A DNA stretch of 64,000 nucleotides from Streptomyces sp. 840.1 (GTDB lineage: Bacteria; Actinomycetota; Actinomycetes; Streptomycetales; Streptomycetaceae), in contig NZ_RJUU01000001.1 of assembly GCF_003751445.1 (NCBI RefSeq), forward strand, positions 4,221,001 through 4,285,000. Direction: 5' to 3'. Both the position numbers and the translations under genes were made by a program. Shown one piece after another: positions 32,454 through 41,463 of this stretch; position 1 is the first letter of the stretch; each line of letters starts with the position of its first letter. Below the pieces are notes generated by a model, which worked only from the letters and a program-made list of their open reading frames with translations, was not told the DNA's origin and ran no database searches.

Positions 32454-32978
32454 ATGACCGATCTCGCGGCCCCGACCGTCACCGACCGCGCCCGTGAGAT
32501 CCTCGCCGCCGCGCGCGTGCTCCTGGAGCGGGAGGGCCCGGAGGCGCTCACCATGCGCCGCCTCGCCGCCCGTGTGGGTATCACGGCGCCCTCGCTCTAC
32601 AAGCACTTCCCGGACAAGTCCTCGGTGGTGAACGCCCTGGCCGGGGTGATGCTGCGGGAGACGGCCGAGGCCCTCGAAGCGGCCGAGTCCGCCGCCCCGG
32701 GCTCCTTCCCGGCCCTCGCCGACGCCTACCGCACCCACGCCCTGGCCCACCCCCACCTCTACCGCCTCACCACCGGCCGCCCCCTCCCGCAGGACCTGGA
32801 GGAGCGCGCCGCGGCTCCGCTGTTCCGGGCCCTGGCGGGCGACGCCGACCGCGCCCGCGCGGCCTGGGCCTTCGCCCACGGCATGGTGACGATGGAACTG
32901 AACGGCCGCTTCCCCGCAGGCGAGGTGGCCGCGGCATGGACGGCGGGGATCACGGCCTTCGCCCCGGGCCGCCTCTGA
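32454..32978 (+). CDS. TetR/AcrR-family regulator with WHG domain
   Basis: The 174-residue protein has an N-terminal helix-turn-helix (AREILAAARVLLEREGPEAL, MRRLAARVGITAPSLYKHFP). Its C-terminus contains AWAFAHGMVTMELNGRFP, the WHG-type TetR ligand domain. ATG 32454 follows AGGAGAGGAAG. It is divergent from the MerR gene and has no obvious target beside it. Nothing in the protein connects it to the KstR-like sites. Confidence 0.88.
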   Translation: MTDLAAPTVTDRAREILAAARVLLEREGPEALTMRRLAARVGITAPSLYKHFPDKSSVVNALAGVMLRETAEALEAAESAAPGSFPALADAYRTHALAHPHLYRLTTGRPLPQDLEERAAAPLFRALAGDADRARAAWAFAHGMVTMELNGRFPAGEVAAAWTAGITAFAPGRL

Positions 32979-33084
32979 CACGTGCGCGCCCTCCTGTGCC
33001 ACGATCGGGGGAGACTTTCCGATCTCACGGACGGCGGATTCCCCGATGTCCCATTCTGGCGAGCGACCGAGGAAGGGGCGTGAC

Positions 33085-33663
33085 ATGTCTGCCATGCCGC
33101 ACGAACCGCTCTCGCAGGCGGAAGTCCTGCTTGAGGGCTTCCTGGCGCTGGATACGCCGGAGGGCTTCCGGGCCGAGCTGATCGAGGGGGAAATTGTCGT
33201 GACGCCGCCGCCGGACGGGGATCATGAGGACTACATCGGCCTGATTCTTGAGCAGGTGATCACCCGTTCCCGAACCAAGATGCAGTTCTCCGGGAACAAG
33301 GGCCTGAAGCTGCGCAGCGGTGGCGGGTGCCCCAAGAACCACGCCATCCCCGACGGCACTTTCGCGCCCACCGAACTGCGTCTGTACCGGGGCGCGGACC
33401 CGTGGATGCCCTGCGAGGGGGTGGCCCTGGTCGTCGAGGTCACCTCGTCCAAACCTGCGGCCGACCGCACCGGCAAGCGCCACTGCTATGCCCGGGGCCC
33501 CGTTCCCCTCTACCTCCTGGTCGATCGCGAAGAGTCCTCGGTGACCCTGTTCAGCGACCCGCAGGGGGACGACTACCGCCAGCACTGCACGGTTCCGTTC
33601 GGGAAGTCGATCCGTCTCCCGGCGCCGTTCACGCTCGATCTGGAGACCGACTCGTTCATCTGA
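33085..33663 (+). CDS. Uma2-family (DUF820) putative endonuclease
   Basis: The 192-residue product has FRAELIEGEIVVTPPPDG near the N-terminus, IPDGTF in the middle and VALVVEVTSSKPAADRTGK, the degenerate PD-(D/E)xK core of Uma2 proteins. Such proteins are abundant in Streptomyces; nuclease activity is inferred from fold, not proven. ATG 33085 has GAGGAAGGGG upstream. It stands alone just before rnpB. Confidence 0.88.
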   Translation: MSAMPHEPLSQAEVLLEGFLALDTPEGFRAELIEGEIVVTPPPDGDHEDYIGLILEQVITRSRTKMQFSGNKGLKLRSGGGCPKNHAIPDGTFAPTELRLYRGADPWMPCEGVALVVEVTSSKPAADRTGKRHCYARGPVPLYLLVDREESSVTLFSDPQGDDYRQHCTVPFGKSIRLPAPFTLDLETDSFI

Positions 33664-33720
33664 GCCGCCTGTTCGCCCTGTCGGCCGGCCCCGGCCGGGC
33701 AGGTAGCATGGGCGCCACGG

Positions 33721-34126
33721 CAGACGAGCCGGGCGGACGGCCGCGTGAGGATCTTCGGACCCTCCCGAGGAACGTCCGGGCTCCACAGGGCAGGGTGATG
33801 GCTAACGGCCACCCGGGGTGACCCGCGGGACAGTGCCACAGAAAACAGACCGCCTTGGACTTCGGTCCTCGGTAAGGGTGAAACGGTGGTGTAAGAGACC
33901 ACCAGCGCCTGAGGTGACTCAGGCGGCTAGGTAAACCCCACCCGGAGCAAGGTCAAGAGGGGCCGTCGCAAGACGGCCCTGCGCGAACGTCCGAGGGCTG
34001 CCCGCCCGAGTTCGCGGGTAGACCGCACGAGACCGGCAGCAATGCCGGTCCTAGATGGATGGCCGTCTCCCCGGCCGCCGCGAGGCGACCGGGCGACAGA
34101 ACCCGGCGTACAGCCCGACTCGTCTG
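33721..34126 (+). ncRNA. rnpB: RNase P RNA, bacterial type A
   Basis: The sequence shows the conserved core: GAGGAACGTCCGGGCTCC near the 5' end, ACAGAAAACAGACCGCC, GGTAAGGGTGAAACGGTGG, GTAAACCCCACCCGGAGCAA and, near the 3' end, TAGATGGATGGCCGTC and ACAGAACCCGGCGTACAG. The ends pair as helix P1: CAGACGAGCCGGG (33721-33733) with CCCGACTCGTCTG (34114-34126). This RNA is the catalytic part of the enzyme that matures tRNA 5' ends. A TAGCAT -10 at 33704-33709 suggests the promoter. Exact ends are estimated from P1. Confidence 0.95.
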
Positions 34127-34275
34127 CCGCCACCTGCGGCTCCGCCTGGGAAAAGGGCCTCCGGCCCGGGGCGGAGCCCATCGAGCCGAGGGCCCGCTCG
34201 CGAACCGGGCCGACGAGAGCCCGGCTCAGCCAACAGCGCGCAGCACGGACCCAGAGGGCCGTCCGGCGAGGTGCA

Positions 34276-34575
34276 GTGAACCCCGCCCTGCTGGAGCCGC
34301 GACTCGTCTCGCTTCCCTTCGATCTGTTCCGGCACGAGGTTCTTCCGACGCTGCGGCCGGTAACCGCCGAGACCATCGAGCGGATCGTGGACTGGGCTCC
34401 TGGCCGCATATGCGGTCCTGCGGAAAACTCTGCCGAGCCGTCGCGGCGCGTGGGACAGTGCTTGGTCGTAGGCCGGTTCGCTGCGGGCCGGGGGAGGCTC
34501 GGGACGTCTGGGGGGACGAGTGGAATCCGCAACTGCCAGGACCGGTGGCGATCGGTCCGGCCCGCTGGTGCGTGA
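34276..34575 (+). CDS. Possible short gene between rnpB and the M48 operon
   Basis: The 393 bases from 34127 to 34519 hold no clear gene. From GTG 34276, preceded by GAGG, a frame reads NPALLEPRLVSLPFDLFRHE and LRPVTAETIERIVDWAPG, with the base bias of coding DNA. After about 45 codons the sequence loses that character, and the frame overlaps the next gene by 56 bases. It may be the start of a broken gene rather than a functional one. Function unknown. Confidence 0.3.
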   Translation: MNPALLEPRLVSLPFDLFRHEVLPTLRPVTAETIERIVDWAPGRICGPAENSAEPSRRVGQCLVVGRFAAGRGRLGTSGGTSGIRNCQDRWRSVRPAGA

Positions 34576-35101
34576 TCTGGTGCGTGCGGTCGTGGCGGAT
34601 CTCGCGCCGGACGAACTGCCGCTCGTGGACGGGCTCTGCCGTTTCGACGATGCCACGGTGGTGCGGCGGCTGAACCGCAGGGGCGGGCGCCGCGAGCCGT
34701 TGGGATTCGGGTTCGGCGAGGTCGCCGCGCTGGTGACGCCCGTCGTCTGGCTGGTGCTCGACGGCGTGGCGCAGCGGACGGCGGAGTCGACGGCGACGCG
34801 TATCTCCGAGGGGATGACGGCCATGGTGCGACGACTGGTGCCGAGGCGGCGGCCCGCCCCGGCAGCCGGGGTCCCGCCGCTGACGCGGGAACAACTGGCG
34901 GCGGTACGTGCTCTCGTCCTGGCGGCGGGCGAACAGCGCGGTCTGGAGGCCGCGCAGGCCGAGGCGATCGCGGACGCGGTCGTGGCCCGGCTGGTGCTGG
35001 CCGACGAGCTGACGGCACCGGCCGCACCGGAGCCGGAGCCGGGTCCGCCGGTCGAGCCGGATGCTCCTGGGCCGGGCACCGGGCAGGGCGAGGGGCCATA
35101 A
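34520..35101 (+). CDS. Small helical partner of the M48 protease
   Basis: The 193-residue product is mostly helical with no signal peptide: LVRDLVRAVVADLAPDELPL, a hydrophobic stretch LGFGFGEVAALVTPVVWLVL, an Arg-rich centre, and an acidic proline tail PEPEPGPPVEPDAPGPGTG. GTG 34520 has GGGGGGA upstream. Its TAA stop directly abuts the ATG of the large membrane protease, so both are almost certainly made together. It could be an inhibitor, adaptor or chaperone of that protease. I do not recognise the family. Confidence 0.75.
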   Translation: MESATARTGGDRSGPLVRDLVRAVVADLAPDELPLVDGLCRFDDATVVRRLNRRGGRREPLGFGFGEVAALVTPVVWLVLDGVAQRTAESTATRISEGMTAMVRRLVPRRRPAPAAGVPPLTREQLAAVRALVLAAGEQRGLEAAQAEAIADAVVARLVLADELTAPAAPEPEPGPPVEPDAPGPGTGQGEGP

Positions 35102-38047
35102 ATGGCCGCCGCACCCGGGCCGGGTGCGCGGCCCCGGATCGACGAGAGGGTCCTCGGCGCGGGAACGGGACCCCGCTTCGTCACCCTGCTGCTTCTGATG
35201 CTGACCACGGGCGGCGCCATGATCCTGGCGGTGTTCCAGGTCCTGGCCCACGGGGACCAGGACGGATGCAGCCTCGCCGCAGGTGTGGACCTCAGCGACG
35301 GCAGCTACTGGAACCCATCGCTCAGCACCTCCGGCCAGATGACCGCCGCCCGCTTCTGCCTGTCCCTCTGGGCGCCCGCACCGCCCTGGTGGCAGATCGC
35401 GGGCTGGCCCCTGGTGCTGATGGTCGCGGCCGGGCTGCTCTTCGCCGTACTGCCCAGGTGGAAGGCCCGGCAGAGCCGTGTCGTCCCGCTGGATGCGGTC
35501 GATCAGAGCGGTGAACTCGGGTCTCTGATACGTGAGTTGTGCGCCGTCGCGGGGGTGTCGCCGATGCCCCGGTTCGTGGTCGATCCCGCCGCCACCTCGG
35601 TCGGCGCGGTGGTCTTCGGACGTACTCGCCGGCCGGTCGTCTGCCTGCACGGCGGCCTGCTCGTCGTCCGGCGCAGCGATCCCGAACGGTTCCGGGCGGT
35701 GCTGCTGCACGAGCTCGCCCACATCGCCAACCGTGACGTCACCCTGACCTACCTCACGGTCGCCCTGTGGCGGGTCTTCCTCGGGCTGGTGCTGCTGCCG
35801 TACCTGCTCTGCCTCGGCTACGTGGTCTACAGCGTGGTGGCGGGCGGCGGCGTGCCGAGGATGGGCCGGCCGGCGGTTTCGGTCCTGGTCATGGTCGCGC
35901 AGCTGTACCTCGCCCGCTCCGACGCGCTGCGGAGCCGGGAGATCTACGCCGACCTGACCGCGGTGCGCTGGGGCGCGGACCCGCACGGCTGGTCCGTCAC
36001 CGCTCCGACGCCCGGGGGCCCGGTGCGCCGCGCCCTCGACTCGTTCACCGAACTGTGGCGTACGCATCCGCAATGGGGCCTGCGCCGGGGCGCGCTGGCC
36101 GATCCCGCACCGCTGTTCCGCACCGCGGCCCTGCCGATCCTCCTCATCGGTACGGTGCCCGCCCTGGCCGTGCCGCAGGTGCTCCAGCAGATCGCCCAGT
36201 ACCGCGTCAACTTCACCAACAACCTGATGACGGTCCTGGTGATCGTGCCCGGCGCGCTGGTGACGGGGGTGGTCGTGGTCGCCCTGTGGCGGGCGGTGGT
36301 CTACGCCGTGCTGACCGGTACCCGAGTGCCCTCCGGGGCCTGGGTCGGGGGGTGCCTGGGCGCCGGGATGTCGGCGGGCCTGGTCCTGAGCGGCTTCGGC
36401 GCGGGCTGGGCCTGGCTGCCGCAGCGCCCGCCGGTCCTGCTCGTCCCGGTGGCGGCGGGGGCGGCCTTCGGCTGGTGGGTGACCCAGTGCGCGCGTCTGT
36501 GGACCGGCGCGGCGAGGGGCCGCACCCTGCGTCCCGCGCTCGCGTCCTGCGTGGCGGCCGCCTCCCTCGCCATGATGTCGTGGCTCACGTGGTGGATGTT
36601 CGCCGGTGCCGCGAACCTGAACCGGCCCGCACCGAGCGCCGGGATGGAGGCGCGGGCGATCCTGGCATGGCTGCCCTCCGGGGCGCCGGCCGGGGACCTG
36701 AGCACGATCCCCGGCCTCGCCGTGGTCCAGCCGCAGCTGGACAGCATCGCCGAGACACCGATGGGCGCCCTCGCGGTCACCGTGCTGTGGGTGGTTCCGC
36801 TGTTCGCCTGGGCGAGCCGTCCGGCGGCCGGCGCGTCCCGCTGGGTGCCCGGCCGGACGGATGGCCCGGAAGCGCCCGCGGCCTCGCTGCGCAAGGTCCT
36901 GCGGCCCGGACTGCTGGGCGGTGCGCTGGCCTGCCTTGCCGTGGCCGGCGTCCAGGCCTACCTGCACACCGAGCAGCCGGTGCCGGCCGGGCGGGGCGGG
37001 CTCTACGCCTACCGCTACCTGGCCCTCCTGCTGTCGGCGCTCTGCCTGCCCGCAGCCGTGGCCGCGGCGGTGGCGAGCACCGCGGACCGCCGCTACCGGC
37101 TGCTGGGCGCACTGATCGCCGCCCAGACGACGGCCCTGCTGGGTCTCGCCGCCATGACCCTCCTCGTGTCGGTGGACGGCTGCATCGCCCCCCTCGACGT
37201 CCTCTCGGACAGCTGCGCCTGGCGGCCGGCCTGGCGCAGGCCGCTGTTCCCGTTCGACTTCGTGCTGAACAACGCCCTGGTCCTGTCCGCGCTCGCCGCC
37301 CTCCTCATCGCGCTCGTCACCACGTCGGCCGCCACGCTCCCGCTGCCGCGCCGTCGACGGCGGCCGGCGGCTCCCGCCCCCGGCCCCGCCCCGGCGTGGG
37401 GACGCCGTGCCCGGACCGCGGTGGCGCTGCTGTGCGCGGTGGCGCTCGCCGGCACCGCGACGCAGGGTGCGGTGGGGAGGTACCGGCTCGGATTCACGAC
37501 CAACGAGCTCACCACCCAGCGCAGGCTGGTGCAGTACTGGGGCCTCCCGGAACCACACCTGTCGGACGCCGTCCGGGTGCGGCAGATCCGGGCCTGGTAC
37601 CGGCTCAGCGGGGACGAACTCATCAACCTCGCGGTGTCGTACGACCGGCAGCTGAGCGTCGTCATCCGGGCGGCGGAGGCCACCGGGGAACCCTGGCCCG
37701 CGTTGAACCGGACGGTTCTGCCGGTCTGCACCAGCTGGGGGAGGGCCGCCTGGTTCGAGACGGTCTGGTTCCGGATACCGGCCGATCCGCTCCTGCGAGC
37801 CGACTGGCACCGGATGGTCGTCTGGGCGGACACCGGCAACCGGGGCTGCACGCAAGCCCTGGCAGCGCACGACAACAACGCGCTGCGAAAGGCCCTGCTC
37901 GGCCTGCGTTCCGCCGCCCGCTGCGCGGAGAGCGTCAACACCGGGATCGACAGGGTCCTGCGGGCGGGCGGCTACCCGGGCACCTCCCGGCGGGCCGCCA
38001 CCGGCCGCACGGTCGTCTGCGACCACCCCCCTGCGGCCGAGCCCTGA
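35102..38047 (+). CDS. Large polytopic M48-type metalloprotease
   Basis: The 981-residue protein has two N-terminal membrane segments and a cytoplasmic M48 core with HELAH at 203-207 (zinc ligands and catalytic Glu). RSREIYAD has Glu280 as the likely third ligand. After the core, about ten further hydrophobic segments alternate with loops up to about residue 780. The last about 180 residues form a soluble domain (TNELTTQRRLVQYWGLPEPH, LNRTVLPVCTSWGRAAWFET). HtpX-type enzymes are only about 290 residues, so this one carries about 690 extra residues. It should cleave membrane or exported proteins; substrate unknown. Confidence 0.85.
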   Translation: MAAAPGPGARPRIDERVLGAGTGPRFVTLLLLMLTTGGAMILAVFQVLAHGDQDGCSLAAGVDLSDGSYWNPSLSTSGQMTAARFCLSLWAPAPPWWQIAGWPLVLMVAAGLLFAVLPRWKARQSRVVPLDAVDQSGELGSLIRELCAVAGVSPMPRFVVDPAATSVGAVVFGRTRRPVVCLHGGLLVVRRSDPERFRAVLLHELAHIANRDVTLTYLTVALWRVFLGLVLLPYLLCLGYVVYSVVAGGGVPRMGRPAVSVLVMVAQLYLARSDALRSREIYADLTAVRWGADPHGWSVTAPTPGGPVRRALDSFTELWRTHPQWGLRRGALADPAPLFRTAALPILLIGTVPALAVPQVLQQIAQYRVNFTNNLMTVLVIVPGALVTGVVVVALWRAVVYAVLTGTRVPSGAWVGGCLGAGMSAGLVLSGFGAGWAWLPQRPPVLLVPVAAGAAFGWWVTQCARLWTGAARGRTLRPALASCVAAASLAMMSWLTWWMFAGAANLNRPAPSAGMEARAILAWLPSGAPAGDLSTIPGLAVVQPQLDSIAETPMGALAVTVLWVVPLFAWASRPAAGASRWVPGRTDGPEAPAASLRKVLRPGLLGGALACLAVAGVQAYLHTEQPVPAGRGGLYAYRYLALLLSALCLPAAVAAAVASTADRRYRLLGALIAAQTTALLGLAAMTLLVSVDGCIAPLDVLSDSCAWRPAWRRPLFPFDFVLNNALVLSALAALLIALVTTSAATLPLPRRRRRPAAPAPGPAPAWGRRARTAVALLCAVALAGTATQGAVGRYRLGFTTNELTTQRRLVQYWGLPEPHLSDAVRVRQIRAWYRLSGDELINLAVSYDRQLSVVIRAAEATGEPWPALNRTVLPVCTSWGRAAWFETVWFRIPADPLLRADWHRMVVWADTGNRGCTQALAAHDNNALRKALLGLRSAARCAESVNTGIDRVLRAGGYPGTSRRAATGRTVVCDHPPAAEP

Positions 38048-38244
38048 CCCGGTGAACGCGCCCGGACGCCAGCCACCCCCCTGAACCGCCACGCCGGATC
38101 ACCGCGCCCGCTCGGCATGCGATCACGCCGGGTCGGCGGCAGGATCGAGGTGCGGGCGGCGGCGGGCCCGGCCGGCGCCGTTCGGCCGTTCACCGCGCGT
38201 ACCGGTCGATCCGGCCCGCACCCGCCACGCGCCTGGAGGTACGG

Positions 38245-39225
38245 ATGCCGCGACCCCTGTGGAGCGGAGCGATCAGTTTCGGCCTGGTCACGATCCCGGT
38301 CAAGATGATCAGCGCGACCGAGGACCACGCGATCCACTTCCACCAGTTCCATCTCTCGGACATGGGCCGGGTGCGCACCCGCAAGGTGTGCGACCTCGAC
38401 GGCGAGGAGCTGTCGCAGGACGAGATCGGCAGGGGTTACGAGGTCGCGAAGGACGAGACCGTCCCGATCTCGGACGAGGAACTCGATCAGATGCCGCTGC
38501 CGACCGCGAAGGCGATCGAGATCGTCACGTTCGTCGACGCGGACAGCATCGACCCGGTCCGGATCGCCGACTCCTACTACCTGGCGATCGGCGGCCAGGT
38601 GGCGGCGAAGCCCTACACCCTGCTCCGGCAGGCGCTGGAGCGTTCCGAGAAGGTCGCCGTCGCCAAATTCGCCTGGCACGGGCGGGAGCGCCTCGGCATG
38701 CTCCAGGTCCGCGAGGAGGCGATCGTGCTGCACGTCATGCACTGGCCCGACGAGGTCCGCAGCCCGGAGTCCCTCGCGCCGAAGGACGTGGAGCTGGACG
38801 AGAACGAGATCGAGCAGGCCGTCCAGCTCACCGAGACCATGGCGGCCGACGACATCTCCGGCTTCCGGGATCACTACCGCGAAGCCCTGGAGCAGCTGAT
38901 CGAGGCGAAGTCCGAGGGCAAGGAGGCTCCCGAGCCGGCCGAGGACGCGGAGCAGGAGTCCGGAAAGATCATGGACCTGATGGCGGCCCTGAACGCCTCC
39001 GTCGAGGCCGCGAAGGAGAGCCGGGGCGCGGACGGCAGGGACGCCACCGTGCACACCATGCGGCCGAGCAAGAAGGCCCCGGCCAAGAAGGCCCCGGCCA
39101 GGAAGACTCCGGCGAGGAAGACGGCGGCCGGCAAGTCGGCGGCGAAGAAGTCCGCGGCGAAGACGTCCCGGGCGAAGACGACGACGGCCGGGAAGACCGC
39201 CGCCGAGAAGCGCAGCGCGTCCTGA
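38245..39225 (+). CDS. ku: Ku protein for non-homologous end joining
   Basis: The 326-residue protein begins MPRPLWSGAISFGLVTIPVK, the bacterial Ku start, and contains ESPESLAP-type LKPKDVELDENEIEQAVQL and FRDHYREALEQLIEAKSEGK, the Ku bridge and core end. It forms a homodimer ring on DNA ends and recruits LigD. The last about 65 residues are a Lys/Ala/Pro tail of KKAPAKKAPARKT repeats, similar to histone H1 tails; such tails bind DNA in some streptomycete Ku proteins. The start follows a weak GGAGGTACGG. No ligD is adjacent. Confidence 0.93.
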   Translation: MPRPLWSGAISFGLVTIPVKMISATEDHAIHFHQFHLSDMGRVRTRKVCDLDGEELSQDEIGRGYEVAKDETVPISDEELDQMPLPTAKAIEIVTFVDADSIDPVRIADSYYLAIGGQVAAKPYTLLRQALERSEKVAVAKFAWHGRERLGMLQVREEAIVLHVMHWPDEVRSPESLAPKDVELDENEIEQAVQLTETMAADDISGFRDHYREALEQLIEAKSEGKEAPEPAEDAEQESGKIMDLMAALNASVEAAKESRGADGRDATVHTMRPSKKAPAKKAPARKTPARKTAAGKSAAKKSAAKTSRAKTTTAGKTAAEKRSAS

Positions 39226-39238
39226 CCCGGGGCCGGCC

Positions 39239-39316
39239 ACGCACGCCGGCCGCACGCACCACGGGCGCACGCACGCCGGCCGCACGCACGCACGCCCGGC
39301 CGCACGCACCACGGCC
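39239..39316 (+). repeat. GCACGC-rich tandem repeat after ku
   Basis: Three imperfect copies of a 23-26 base unit based on GCACGCCGGCCGCACGCACC lie between ku and the converging nucleotidyltransferase gene. It looks like a simple tandem expansion; no coding content is seen. Confidence 0.7.
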
Positions 39317-39331
39317 CCGCGGGACCGGGAC

Positions 39332-40114
39332 TCAGATCCCCGAGGCCGTACCCGTATCCGTCCCCGCATCCGTCCCGAGCGTGTTCAGGATGCCGTCCCG
39401 GAGGAAGGCACGTGCCCGCTCGCCCCGTCGGACGCGCTCCGCGTCGGTGAGCGGCAAGGGGTCCGCGTACCGGCGCTCGCGGATGTCCCGGACCAGGTCT
39501 GCGGGTGCGCCGAGGGCCAGCAGTTCCGTCAGGGCCTCGCCCTTCGTGATCAGCCTGCCGTCGCGCAGCGTGACCGAGGCGCGGGCCAGCACCAGCGGGC
39601 CGAGGTCCACCCAGATGTCCTGGAGCCAGAGCCGGGCCCTGTCGGTGGCCGGGAGCCAGTACTCCCTGAGGTCGCGCCGGATGTAGTCCTCCAGCTGCCC
39701 CGGGGCGAGCGGCGGGAGCAGCTGCCCGGGAGGCGGGCCGTGGAGGGTGAGTCCGCCGTCGAGTAGTTCCCGGCGGGTGACCGGGGTGACCGGGCGTTCC
39801 TGGATCGTCGCGTGCGCCCAGGTGACATGGTCCGTATCGGCGCCCGCCAGTGCTTCCGCCGGCATGTACGAGCAGTGCAGCTTCGCCGCCGCCGGTTCCT
39901 CGTCCAGGAGCCGCTGGTGGAGCCCGGCCAGCCGCTCCCGCTGCGCCGCGTCCGGCGGGCTCTCGACGACGGCGATGAGGTCGAGGTCGCTCCGCCCCTC
40001 CTGGAAGTCGCCGAGTGCCAGTGAGCCGTGCGCCCAGACGGCTGTCGTCGGCACCAACTGCCGTACGTCGGCGACGAACCGCTTGAGCACGTGATCCGTT
40101 GCGGTTGCTGTCAT
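39332..40114 (-). CDS. Aminoglycoside-adenylyltransferase-like nucleotidyltransferase
   Basis: The 260-residue product has the nucleotidyltransferase signature AVWAHGSLALGDFQEGRSDL followed by DLI (GS...DxD). Its C-terminal helical half (DYIRRDLREYWLPATDRARL, ITKGEALTELLALG) resembles AadA/DUF4111 proteins. It may adenylylate an aminoglycoside or another small molecule, but the substrate cannot be read from sequence. The ATG at 40114 has no strong ribosome site. It is separate from its neighbours. Confidence 0.85.
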   Translation of the reverse strand: MTATATDHVLKRFVADVRQLVPTTAVWAHGSLALGDFQEGRSDLDLIAVVESPPDAAQRERLAGLHQRLLDEEPAAAKLHCSYMPAEALAGADTDHVTWAHATIQERPVTPVTRRELLDGGLTLHGPPPGQLLPPLAPGQLEDYIRRDLREYWLPATDRARLWLQDIWVDLGPLVLARASVTLRDGRLITKGEALTELLALGAPADLVRDIRERRYADPLPLTDAERVRRGERARAFLRDGILNTLGTDAGTDTGTASGI

Positions 40115-40175
40115 GGCCGGATTCTCGCAGTTCGCCCTGCCGGACGCGGTGGTTCCGTGTGGTTCACGGCCCGGG

Positions 40176-41361
40176 TCACGCCGCCGTGCCCGGCTCTCCG
40201 TTCAGCAGCGCCTCGCCCAGCGAGGTCCGCCGGTGCAGCACCTGGTGGCGCCGGCGGTGCGAACTGATCAGGCCCGCCTCACGCAGCACCGCCGTGTGCC
40301 GGCTCGCGCTCGCCGGGGCGAGGAACAGCTGGGCCGCGATCCCGCCGGTGGACATGGGCCGGTCCAGGACGTCGAGCACCTGCGCCCGGGTGTGGCCGAG
40401 CAGCCGGCCCAGGGAGTCGAGGGTGCCGGACAGCGGGCGGGACCGGTCGAACCAGCCCGGCGCGGGTGCCAGCGGCAGTACCAGGACCGGCGGCAGCCCG
40501 GGGTCCGCGAGCGTCACCGGCCAGCGGGTGCAGAAGAACGACGGGATCAGGTGCAACGGGCGCCCTTCGAGGGGGAGTTCCCAGTCGATCGGATACGCGC
40601 ACTCCAGCGCCCCGTCCCGCCGGATCAGCTCCGACTGGTAGCTGGCCAGCAGCCCCTCGGCGCCCGAGGCGAGCGCCGCCTGCGAGCGGTGCGGCAGATC
40701 GGCCGCGACCTCGGCACGGATCGCGTCCTGGTAGGGCGCCACCGCGACACTGTGGAACCGTCGCAACGCCTCGCCCAGCCAGTGCAAGGCACCTGGGGCC
40801 TGTCGTCGAACTGCCGTCTGCCGTGCGGCGCCATGCACGCACTCTCGCCGCACCGGCCCCAGACCCCGGTACGTCCAGTACAGGGGCTGGGGGCCGGCAC
40901 GCCGAGAGCACGCACCTGACGCCGCCCGGCCGCCCTTCGGGCGACGACGGCAGGTTGAAGACAGGCCCCAGGTCCCCCTCCGCGAGCCGGCGCACGGACG
41001 CGGGCATGCAGCGGTCCGGGTAGAGCCGCCCGAGCTCCCGTCCCAGTTGTGCGCGCGGCGTCGACAGCACCGTGTCGAGCCCGGCCTCCAGGCCGTTGTC
41101 GCGGTTGTCTTCGGTGCGCGGCGTGAGGAAGTCCGGGAAGTACTCCGCGTGCGGGCAGATCCGCATCAGCGCGGCCGCCGTCCCGGTCAGCCCCTTGTTG
41201 TCCAGGTCCGCACGCGCCTTGCGGCGCCACGGGTCGAAGACCAGCGCGCCGTGGCGGTTCTGCAACAGCTGCAGACTCAGCGCCGTCTCCCACAGCGGAT
41301 GGACGGATTCGGCCAGCCGCAGCCGGGTGAGGTCTTCCGTTCCGAACTCGATACGCAGCAT
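40176..41361 (-). pseudogene. ArsR-like winged-helix regulator, disrupted by insertion
   Basis: The N-terminal part (ATG 41361, MLRIEFGTEDLTRLRLAESV through VRRLAEGDLG) and the C-terminal part (ALHWLGEALRRFHSVAVAPY through the helix-turn-helix GGIAAQLFLAPASASRHTAV and the stop at 40176) clearly form one streptomycete ArsR/DUF5937-type regulator of about 335 residues. Between them lie about 175 extra bases with long inverted-repeat structure. Removing them restores EGDLGALHWLGEAL in frame. Because 175 is not a multiple of three, the present gene is frameshifted and cannot make the full protein, including its DNA-binding end. Confidence 0.8.
40791..40973. mobile_element. MITE-like palindromic insertion
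   Basis: The ends are inverted repeats: ACCTGGGGCCTGTC (40791-40804) and GACAGGCCCCAGGT (40960-40973), with the match continuing imperfectly for about 14 more bases. Further inside, GCACTCTCG...CCGGCCCC pairs with GGGGGCCGG...CGAGAGCACGC around a centre near 40875. The whole is a near-continuous hairpin of about 180 bases without any gene, inserted in a regulator gene. This fits a miniature inverted-repeat element moved by a transposase encoded elsewhere. The last bases of each end may belong to the target. Confidence 0.65.
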
Positions 41362-41463
41362 CTCATCCCCCGATGTCCCCATAGCTGCGCTGTCCACTAT
41401 GGCAGGGGACGGCGGGGAGGACGAGACCGTCTCCGGTCACTCCCGCCGGGGCCCGTGACGCCG

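Noticed and set aside
32454..32978. This TetR protein as the regulator of the two KstR-like operators
   Set aside because: Its WHG-type ligand domain and helix-turn-helix do not resemble KstR as far as I can tell, and no matching palindrome lies in its own promoter.
34127..34180. rnpB terminator
   Set aside because: Only a five-base GGGCC-TCC-GGCCC hairpin is visible, too weak to call with confidence in such GC-rich DNA.
34226..38092. Very long minus-strand open frame of about 1290 codons
   Set aside because: It is the mirror of the M48 protease gene. Its sequence is a Gly/Arg/Gln/Pro-rich shadow without domains, whereas the plus strand has HELAH and membrane segments.
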